From: Hyaloperonospora brassicae
Lineage: Eukaryota; Oomycota; Peronosporomycetes; Peronosporales; Peronosporaceae
NCBI GenBank assembly: GCA_947650285.1
Contig: CANTFL010001456.1
Span: 1 to 64,000, forward strand
Reading direction: 5' to 3'
DNA length: 64,000 bases
The translations under genes and the position numbers were made by a program. Below the pieces are notes generated by a model that worked only from the letters and a program-made list of their open reading frames with translations, was not told the origin of the DNA and did no database searches. Of this stretch, positions 55,280 to 64,000 are shown piece after piece (positions within the stretch are counted from its first letter, which is position 1; each line of letters starts with the position of its first letter).

Positions 55280-56487
55280 TAACCAGATGAGTAAAGAAGA
55301 TGCGAAGCTGAGGTCTTGGATTGCTCCAGAATATGAGGTGGACGAGAACGGGTTGCTATTTTTCTGTCCTCGATCGTCTGTGTCATCGGAAGATCGCACA
55401 GAAATTATCCGCCTCGTAGTGTCTAAATTGTTGCAGCGTGACCTTTTGCATCATTCCCTCCCGAGATTGGAAGGGGGCCACCAAGGGATTGGAAGGATGT
55501 ATCAGCAGATTCGATCTCTATTTCCGATGGAGAGGGTCATATCGGAGCATCCAACGGTATGTGGGAGATTGTGTGGAATGTACTACTGAAAAGGTCTAGC
55601 AGTCTATCCCTGGGGGATCACCAGGCAATGTGCAAGCCATCAACCCGTTTCAAACGTTAGCATAGAACCACATACCCTCCATTTCTAAGTCTGATTAAAG
55701 GATACAAGGGGTTCGTGTTATGGGTAGCTGTATGCTCGCGATATGTAGTTGATAGAGCAAGCTCATCACGAACGGCGCAGAAAATTGCAGAAGGATAAGA
55801 GGAATGCGTGTTTCGGAGGTTTAGAGCAAGTGAAGTGATACGGCAGGATCGGGAACCCGGATTCATGTCAAATTTCTTCCGGGAATCTAATAAGATCGCC
55901 GGACAGAAATAACGTGCTACTATGGTTTACCGCCCTCAAGCGAATAGTACAACAGAACACTTGGTGCAGAAGCTGACTCAGAGCCATCAAACGGTATGTC
56001 GCAGTCGTGGAAATAGGATTGGGATGAGTAAGCTGAGAGATTGACGTTTGCGATCAATACGGAACAATATCGTGTACGCGGCAATACTCCATTTGACCTA
56101 TCTTACGGCTGGGACCCGAGAATGACGTTAGAGGCAACGCTACTATTTGGTAGCACTAAGATGCGGGATAGGAACCCAAGGAGATGGCGATACAACATTC
56201 AGCGTCATTGCCGGCAAGCTAGATCGATGATGAACGCGCGGCTAAGAATAGCGATCCGAGGTCGAGCAGATCGGCATAATGCAGACAACGATTCGCACAA
56301 CATAGAGTGTGAGACGCAAGTATGGATCTATTTAGGTAGATTTAAAGATGGATACGCCCGCAAGCTTTCACACATGTGGCATGGGCCGTTTCGAGTAGCG
56401 GAATCCTGCGGCGACCATGCGGTTCAATTAGAGATTTCAGGAACTCCATGCAGGGTGCTTCCGGTCGTGCATGTCTCCAAGTTTTAA
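55280..56487 (+). pseudogene. Gypsy B integrase remnant
   Basis: 55287-55589 has LRSWIAPEYEVDENGLLFFC, LLHHSLPRLEGGHQGIGRMY (zinc-binding His residues). The core at 55600-56030 is heavily shifted, with only fragments readable (GNPDSCQISSGN). 56041-56487 is the C-terminal domain: YGWDPRMTLEATLLFGSTKM, WRYNIQRHCRQARS, RKLSHMWHGPFRVAESCGDH and VLPVVHVSKF (GPY/F-type module). Confidence 0.8.
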
Positions 56488-56589
56488 CGAGTGGTAAATT
56501 CCTAGATTGGCCGAGTGGAGGATTAATGGTTGACAGTGGAGATCGAGTGGATTTGACGAATCTCCCCATACGGATGATAGTTAGGAGAT

Positions 56590-56815
56590 CAGATTGGATG
56601 CTGATGAATTCGAAGTGAAGGAGAGTATGGATTTACAAAAGGGACGTAAGACTCGTTATGGTCAGATACATAAACATTGTCTGGTGTGCTGAAAGAACCA
56701 CGAAGATCTGATCTGGATCGACGAAACCGATACGAATTGCGGATCGTTGCTTTAATATACTGGTCGAGATCGAGAGAGTCGAAATCGTTTTGGGGTGATG
56801 CAGTCTTAAGCGGCG
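56590..56815 (+). pseudogene. Gypsy B chromodomain remnant
   Basis: The text FEVKESMDLQKGRKTRYGQI, then CLVC, IWIDETDTNCGSLL and RNRFGVMQS in successive frames matches copy A's chromodomain. It has the spacing of aromatic and acidic residues seen in chromovirus integrase tails. Confidence 0.5.
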
Positions 56816-57590
56816 GAGTTCGACAGCTAATAAAGAAAGTGATCTACATACAAGGCAGCTGTATGCAAGAGTGGATGGGATACATGTAATATGAGTGACG
56901 ACCGTAGATCACGGAGATCCGGTCACGGCTGAAAAGATGAAGAAAAAGAAACGAATTAATCTCAAGAAGGACACAAGATGAGAGAGCGAGAAGAGATTAT
57001 ATTGAATTATGAAGGCTAAAGGAAATAACATAGCCATTACGCAGGAAAGATTTTGCCGGGAAATGTCGAGATCAACGGTCCGGGTGGTTCACAGGCGAGG
57101 AAAAATACCGGGATCTTCACGGATCATCGGCCTCTAGATAAGACAGAGCGGTCGACAGATAGGGGACGTCTCGACCTCGGCTTTTAGAACGGGGATACCA
57201 CGGTGGCACTTTGTTCAAGGCGGGGAAATGTAGAGAAAAGGGGTCAAATAGAATTTACAGATCGAAGTGATCCGCAATCATACCTTCGAGGATGACCCGG
57301 AGGTTCTACTTCCACCGGTACCCAGCCCTCGATTGTCTCTGTTTCCGTGCTGGCAGAATTCAGTCAGCTGAAATTCACCAAGTCGCTGCTCTTGGGAGAT
57401 TAAGATTGGATGGGTCGAGTACCATATGGATTGACGACTCTTATCTTCACTCTTGGTCTAGGGAAGCCGGTCCATCAAACCACCCCACACGACGGAAGGA
57501 GATCAAAGTAACCCGCAAAAAGGCTAACTACCAATATTATAGACATACAGCGTCTCGATCCGTGTCATCGACACCAGTCCGGGGACCCAA

Positions 57591-59509
57591 TTAGCTGAGG
57601 ATGGCGGATTGAGGCTTACCTTCATCGTCCAAAACGGATACCGTTTCGGTTTGACGAAGTGTTAGAAAGAAATAAACGTTTAGCCTAGCAATGATGATCC
57701 TTTGTACTGAATAAGGCGTGAATTGGGCGGAACATCGGGTCGCGCGATCTCGGTATTCTGGAATCCAATCAGCCCGATCGCCCTTGACCGCGATGTAGAT
57801 CTCCATCGTCGACCTGCGTCAACAGCTTGTTTACGGATGCACGCGGACTGTTGGTGACGCTGGTCGCCCCCTCGGAATTAATAGAAATCCTGCCAGGGGA
57901 AATTAGACTGGATGTCGCAGTTGCTGTTATCTTACCGGGGAGACCACGACGATCAGGGCGACGGAAGATACGGCCAAATACTGAGATTGGGCGCCGGGTG
58001 GCTTGCAACGAAAATAATATCGAGAGCCAGACAGCGCCGTAAGGGTCGAATCTTCAACCTCGTTGTCTTCTTTATCCTCGGAAGCAGGCGAGGCGACGCT
58101 ACAGAGTCGGGACTTGCCAGGATTGCGGGTAGACCGAGCAACGCGAAATCGCGGCGGGTTTTGGGATCACGCGTTCCCTCCAAACCACTAAACAATTTGA
58201 ATCGGGACGTAGAGACTGAAAGTCAAGTAGATCTCTTGGGGACGGGCGGTGCCCATCAAAGTGCTATTTTACGCAGAAGCTTGCGGCTTGGCAGCGCGGG
58301 ATCGAAACGGCAGGGATATGCATTATAGATGGGTTCGATCGATACCACAGGGGTCGAGATCGGTAGGGGATCATTAGTCACCAGCGATGTCATGCGACCT
58401 CGCAGCATACGATGATCGTTTACAGGTCGGTCTCGTTCCGCGGCCAGTTCTGACAACTCGAAACGCAATTGAGTGAGCAAGGAGTCGCGAACCAGTAGCA
58501 CGCGTCTTAGCCGCGCATGTTTGGAAGATCGATCAGCAACGTTTTCCTTTTCCCGCTGCAACTTCACTTGCAGCCCCCTAACGAGCTCGACACTGCGATG
58601 GATCTTGTCTTTAGATTTGGTGTGCAATCTTTGGTATATCGATGCTGCTTCGTAACCCGGCTGAGGCGATCCGAAAGGGAATCACGCTCAAAAACCAAGC
58701 AGTCTTTGGCCACGTCCATCTACTTGCAAATCCCGGCGGTCTTATGGGTACATTTCTCTTGAACGATATGGCGTTTCCGGACAGCCTTCAGAAGTTTCTT
58801 TGTCAGATACACGATCTCGGCAGCCTGTTCCTCAATCTCGGCGGCCTGTTGGTGGATTTCGGCTTAAAAACTGCCGAGCCCCTCGCAAACTTTGTCGCCC
58901 GTTGCGACTCATTTTTAAAGGCGCGTGCGCAGGGTATCATACTTGACTTAAACCAAAGTCACGAATAACAAAATGGAGGTGCGTATCTCCTGTAAGTTTG
59001 TTTCCAGTTGCCGATTGCGTGCGATCTGCCGAGATGACGCGGATACATGTCCTCATACCGGTTCAAGATTGTTTGCTGCTGACCAGTCAAGAGAAGAGGG
59101 AATCGATCATCTCTTTCGCCTAATCACAGTCGAATACAGACGGTGTCCCGACGCGGACTCTGGGAAGTGGATCAGGATGTCTCGAACGCGAACGCGGGAC
59201 GGCGCTGTCGATCTTGGGGATAGTTGGAGCAGGAATCGGACAAGATCTCGCGGCTGGAACCAAACTGGGACCCACATTGAACGTGTCGGCCGATGTGGCC
59301 ATAGCGGTGACTGTCGAGTAATCGAACTCACCCAACACAAGAGTAAGAGGGTCTGACCAGACAGTGCTGTAGTCATTCGAAGAAACCGCCATCGCCTCAG
59401 GTGTATTAAGTTTATATCTAGGGATGTTCGATCTAACGTTAGATCGAGGGGTGGAGTCCGATGTGGCGCCACCCAGCATGGTGGAAAAAAACCCGAGTAT
59501 GGCTAACAA
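57591..59509 (-). pseudogene. Gypsy B antisense ORF, homologue of the copy A antisense ORF
   Basis: The minus strand from 59509 reads MLAILGFFSTMLGG, a Ser/Pro/Arg-rich stretch (RSRSRHPDPLPRVRVGTP), then coiled coil at 58256-58627 (LVRGLQVKLQREKENVADRS; HARLRRVLLVRDSLLTQLRF; ELAAERDRPVNDHRMLRGRM), and a C-terminal part at 57591-57806 (WIPEYRDRATRCSAQF). The coiled-coil segment lines up with copy A (SENARLQRVAQNREN; IADRDKLMCHLYQLASGV). It is broken by stops and shifts. Confidence 0.5.
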
Positions 59510-59910
59510 AGGGGGTCAATAGATGTCAAGTTGCAAGAGGATGCACAACTAGGTCGACACCGTTTGTCTTCTAACGGTTAAGGGGACTATTGTAGTAAAG
59601 CAGTCACGAGATTATACCGTTCAGGTCGACGTGGGGGCTCACAGATCACAGGCATGAAAAAATTCCGAAAACAATTCTGGTTGGAGAATACTGTCTGAGA
59701 TGAGTTGCTCACACGGCCTCGATCTGACTCCCCGATTTCGATCCCGATCCGATCTCTCGATCTCTGGTGTGGGTCACGCCAAGGTTCCTGAGAGAACTCA
59801 CTTGGTATAAACCACATGGGGGACAAGGGGGCGATACCCTTAGAAGGAAGACGCGTGGCTTCGAGCTTAGTTATACAGATAGGCCGAGCGATGTTTTAGT
59901 TTGCGTTCGA

Positions 59911-60410
59911 TCGATTAACATTAAACATGGTTCAATTTGCTTCTAAGTACACATGTCGACTTCTCTTCCGGGTAGATCACTGGCCACCCGACGTTAAAGA
60001 AAGTAGCATACTCTAATCAAGTGATTTCCCTAGATGGTTTGGCCAGGGATCAAGAAATCTCAACAAACCCATAAAATGCGATCGGACGCAGCGAAAACGT
60101 AAAGGCAAGGAGTGCAAGATCATGAGACGTCTCAAGTGGTCAAAAGGCTTGCAAATCAAACATCTATATTTGACAAGGATATCTCGTAGAAACCAAGGTG
60201 ACTCGTGCATAGAAACTTACAAATACACCCGCTATCATATGAAGTTTTCCACGCGACAGCACCAATCCCAACCACAGGTAAGCCTCGAATCGACTCGAGT
60301 CCACCTAGAAGAGTGCACCCACCCAACGACCGGTACACACGGTGAGCGAATCAAACTCCTCAAAAGGGCGGTCACCGCTCCACCACAACTCTACTTTGAG
60401 TCTCGTCGAA
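59911..60410 (+). mobile_element. Gypsy B 3' LTR
   Basis: This is the partner of the LTR at 48505 (shared blocks listed there). It is about 120 bp shorter between the shared blocks, because of a deletion here or an insertion there. Its right end was not fixed. Confidence 0.7.
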
Positions 60411-61420
60411 CGGCGAGCCAATTACCTAATAGACGGTATCGCTTTAAGACTCGCGAACGGCGAGACAGTGAACCAATTGATGACACTGTACAAAGACTCG
60501 TCAAGCAGTAATCCGGTGGGTCTTTAACTAAGGACACCGTAAGTCTTCCAAGTGGGCGTATTCTGCGCCCGGTGGCCTGTAAAAGCGTGAAAACACCGAC
60601 GTCTACCCATTGGTAATAGGTCACAGGATTAGAGGAACGGAAACTGCTGAGATCAGGCAGTCTTCTGGAAAGGAGTGTGAGTGGTTGGAGGTATTGAGCT
60701 AGGAAGGAGCCACAACTGAACCCAAAGGGGAGAAACGCGATGGGAATTGACCCGACGTACAAGCCCAACTGCGCCAACTAGTTCGGCGGTTGTTATGTTG
60801 TTACGTTGAGACTGTATGTCCCAGATTTGACTAACTAATATAGTACAACGGGTTCCGCGACCCGGAAATTCAGGTAGTGCCATTATTTTAACAAGTACAA
60901 AACAACCAAGGAGCATATAAACATGTTATTAATAGACGCTAGCGGCACGACCCCGACGACACCCGGAAGGACTTCGCGTGCTGAGTTGAACATGGCGAAA
61001 GCGATCGTTATACACCTGATGCAAGGGTCGATCGAGCTTTTCATTTCGAAGACATCATAGCAATTGACCAAGATAGTGAGGTGGATGTACACGCTTATGA
61101 CAATGATTTAATCGTATGAAGCCACGAAGCGGAACATCGTTCGCTGCATGTGGACCACGTCAGCAACCCTCGAGGGGTTGAAAGATGTCAAGCCGACGAG
61201 CGCGAAGAAGAAGAAGAAGATGGTGTTCAAGGTTTGACACCTTGTAATTCCCCCACCGCTAGCTCCTAGGACCACTATTAATGCCGAGGATTCTCTGGCA
61301 AATCGGGCTCTGTGCCGAATCGTCGAGGATATAAAGAAGAGTCTATGGATCCAACTTTTTAAGCCAAAGGAAGTCTACCAAGCGACGTGGGTAATGTAAG
61401 CAATGAGCTAACGCAACCTC
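60411..61420. other. Spacer between Gypsy B LTR and Gypsy C gag
   Basis: No domain was recognised. AACGGCGAG is repeated at about 60409 and 60447, and GAAGAAGAAGAAGA lies near 61204. It may include the 5' LTR or leader of element C, but no LTR pair can be seen in the window. Confidence 0.35.
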
Positions 61421-63285
61421 TGAACCGCATGTCTCTGGAACAGCTAGAAGGAATCACGGTGCTGCTTCTACGAGCAATGGGGTATAAGTGCGAAATGGTT
61501 ACCACGAATCTATTATTATTGGCCTTTAAGGCTCGCTTGGTGTGTAAGGTGGAATCGTAAGATGAAGAAAATGTTCGGGTTGCATGGCAGAACGAGGTCC
61601 CTCGTTACGTTGAACCGTCAAACTTAGGCGGACATTTAGCTTGTGGAAGAATAGAGACCGGCACCATTTATCGATGAACAAGTCGTGCGAGAAGTCGAAG
61701 ACCTGGGACCGGTGAACACTCTGCTGCCGAAAACTTAGGGGCCGAAACGCTGAGTTATCTCGAGGGTGGAAAGCTTGCTATACCAAGTTGATATCCACAT
61801 GTCCGCACCACCGCGTACTCCACGGACGATGTAGAATCCACGACCGTGGTATCAAGAGGCGACAGATATGACGATAGGTTATTAGTACTACGAAGAAGAT
61901 GAAGACGCGTACGACGATCATTAAGAGGCCGATGAGCGATCGAACAGCGTCAACAGAAATTTGAGCTACGGTAATGCGGAAAATGAAAGAGGCCACGTAA
62001 TGTAAATACGCACGCACCATGAAATAAGGTCGCCAAGTTTCAGGGGAAGCGCTATCGTTCTGACGATGTCTTGCAATGGATCAAAGATTTCACTGACTAG
62101 GTGGGGGACGTGCCAACCGCAAAATGGGTAATGCGAGCTTTTTTCGCGGCACCTGGACTAAGCAGCCAAGATTTGGTATTGACAATTCCCGAAGAAGACA
62201 AAGTGAAAGTGAAAGCTATACCGAAGCCATTACGGACATTTACTGCTCACAGTTCGCCCGATCCGCTAGTTCAAGACACCATTCGGCAAAATGTAATGAG
62301 ACAGAGTACGTGGGCGATTTCCTATTGCGACTGAACGTTTATGCACGGACGGCGCATATTCAGTATAAGAAAGGAGTTGCGGATGCTACCAATCACGTCG
62401 AGCACGTCTTATTAAATTGCGGTGACGAAGACACGATGGACATAATCTATCCGCAACGACTCGATGATACCCAGCGCATGGAGATGATTATCAGTCATCG
62501 ATTGCTCGGCGATAAGCGAAAAAACAGCGTGACCGAGTAAATACCGGACACGGTCTGAGTCGCCATAAGAGAAAGACACGGAATAGCTGGCGGAGGGAAA
62601 GAGATGACGGTTTACGTCGGAGTAAATAGATAGGTGAGTCACGGTTCGACGATCTCCAAAGTTACCGACCTGATCGTCGGAATGACTATCGGATGAATCA
62701 AGGTGATGCCCGACATGGTCCGTCGAGCTGGAACAACAACCGAGACTATGTCTATAGTCGATGCGTCACCCTTGCATCGGCATCTACGGAAGATCTGCGA
62801 GCAGAGCTCGACGAACGCATAGCGAGCCGCAAATCCAACTTTACAATTTTTCAAGTGACGGAAGTGCACAAGAACACCTGAGTGACTACGATTTTGAATC
62901 TGACTTGGACTAGATGGAAGCAAGATTAGAGATAAGATAATTCCGAAACACAGTCGGCCGTCAAGATCATCCTCGATCCCACGTACCTCTGGTATCACGG
63001 TCGGACAAGACGTGCGGACGATGTGAAAGAGTTGAACGACAAGAACGTACAGATTCGTCACGAGAGCGTCACATGTACAGACCGTGCGGTGCATGCGGGG
63101 TCATAAGACACGACGCTCATTTTGGCAGACAACATTTCGAATTCTGTAAACTAGTGCATGATGTCATGCATTGCGAATTCTTCGCACGATTTAAAAAGCT
63201 GGTCAAGTTAGTCAAGACCTCGGTGGGTGAATCGACTTTTCCAGAAGACCTCCACGACATATACTCGACGGGACACGAAAACTAG
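61421..63285 (+). pseudogene. Gypsy C gag remnant (different family from A and B)
   Basis: The N-terminus is MSLEQLEGITVLLLRAMGYK at about 61431. The capsid part reads SWVM-like KWVMRAFFAAPGLSSQDLVL, then TEYVGDFLLRLNVYARTAHI, QYKKGVADATNHVEHVLLNC and IIYPQRLDDTQRMEMIISHR. The zinc knuckle at 63080-63150 is CGACGVIRHDAHF...FCKLVHDVMHCEFF. This is an oomycete Gypsy gag, but unlike that of element B. Several stops and shifts break it. Confidence 0.75.
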
Positions 63286-63499
63286 CAAGCATGTCGACTC
63301 TGACTAGTTCAGATTACAAAGGTATACCACAGTCAGTTGAAGCAGTAGTAGAAGCAAACTACGTGTTTGCCTTCGTTGGGGATACACAACGGCCCGATGA
63401 GTGGTGAGGTGAAGAACAAGAGATAATACGGATAATTGGGACGATGGTGAAGGCTGATCGATCGAAAGTATAGACACAAACGGACGGCCGTGTACTAAA

Positions 63500-64000
63500 A
63501 AAAGGGGCGACGAAAGTAATGAAGCTGCTATCAGATGTTCGATGGGAATGGTGGGATGCGAAGAAGCTTTATCGACAAGTAAGGATGAGAGCGCTAATCA
63601 TGGAAGCTGTCAACGGAAATCGAACCCAATATATTGCTAGATACAGGCATTATCATTTCAGACATCTGCGGAATATTCTATAAGAATCTACGGTTGCGAC
63701 GAATAACGATCAACGACAAACAAATTTTGTCCAAGAAATTTGAAATTTGATGGTCTTCACCACGTCACAAACCACAGTGAAGATTACACAATGCCAGGAA
63801 GTATTTTACGAATCTGAATTGTAAATTATGACTCATCATGCGGGGGTGGATCTCTACCTCGGGACAAATTTCATGATAGCAGTCGGTATCCGACTGGACT
63901 TGTTCAACGCGACGGCCAAACTTTCATTTTTAAATCGCCATACCTCTATTGAGATCGGCAAGAGAAGTCGACCGTACCACGAACGGATACGGAATAGCCA
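63500..64000 (+). pseudogene. Gypsy C aspartic protease, partial at window edge
   Basis: WWDAKKLYRQVRMRALIMEA precedes the catalytic triplet, which is intact in a shifted frame: NILLDTGIIIS, with DTG at 63640-63648. Further on HHAGVDLYLGTNFMIAVGIR and LDLFNATAKL mark the C-terminal half (LGTNFM where LGTDFM is usual). The element continues to the right of the window. Confidence 0.7.

Larger units (their letters stand above)
48505..60410 (+). mobile_element. Gypsy chromovirus copy B, full length but decayed
   Basis: The order is LTR, gag, protease, RT, RNase H, integrase, chromodomain, antisense ORF, LTR: the complete layout of a Ty3/Gypsy chromovirus in about 12 kb. All coding parts are broken. 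The protease has Asn for the catalytic Asp and the RT has YIDN for YIDD. Confidence 0.85.

Noticed and set aside
1..64000. RXLR or Crinkler effector genes
   Set aside because: No signal peptide followed by an RXLR-EER or LFLAK motif was found in the frames examined.
1..64000. tRNA, rRNA and CRISPR arrays
   Set aside because: No clear internal A/B box pair, rRNA segment or spaced direct-repeat array was seen. The regular repeats found are microsatellites.

Overview
The window looks like nuclear DNA of an oomycete, most likely a Peronosporales species (Phytophthora or a downy mildew). This is an inference from several signs: compact genes with few short introns (74 to about 280 bp), an oomycete-type initiator just upstream of one start codon, a bZIP factor with the oomycete-type basic region, and Gypsy, Copia and LINE families of the kind that fill oomycete genomes. 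No tRNA, rRNA, CRISPR array or bacterial-style operon was seen.

Layout. 1-630 holds the 3' end of a Ty1/copia element and a probable LTR. 1425-6050 holds a decayed LINE on the minus strand. 6.85-29.7 kb is the gene-rich block: a CXC (tesmin/TSO1-like) DNA-binding protein, the exosome subunit RRP41, the mitochondrial import J-protein PAM18/TIM14, a Ser/Thr kinase, a short/branched-chain acyl-CoA dehydrogenase, a broken copy of that kinase, a small Pro-rich protein, a second kinase of the same divergent group, a RINT1/TIP20 tethering protein with four introns, and a bZIP factor. From about 31.5 kb onward the window is almost entirely transposable elements.

The right half holds: a LINE fragment on the minus strand split by a solo LTR (32348-32821, target duplication CATCG); a second solo LTR (34409-34850, duplication GGTGT); a long, broken LINE on the plus strand (about 35.1-40.9 kb) ending in an RNase H domain; and a chain of Gypsy elements. 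The chain reads A (RNase H - integrase - chromodomain - antisense ORF), LTR, B (gag - protease - RT - RNase H - integrase - chromodomain - antisense ORF), LTR. A different Gypsy, C (gag - protease), runs off the right edge. Every element copy carries stops or frameshifts.

Functionally the host genes are unrelated housekeeping and regulatory genes, not a pathway. The most unusual observations are: (i) both solo LTRs are tiled with perfect small stem-loops; (ii) two Gypsy copies share a long antisense coiled-coil ORF between integrase and LTR; (iii) the acyl-CoA dehydrogenase has Gly where the catalytic Glu is expected; (iv) both kinases lack the first two P-loop glycines; (v) the second CXC motif lacks its ninth cysteine. 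Exon borders were placed by eye from GT-AG signals and family alignment, so they are predictions.
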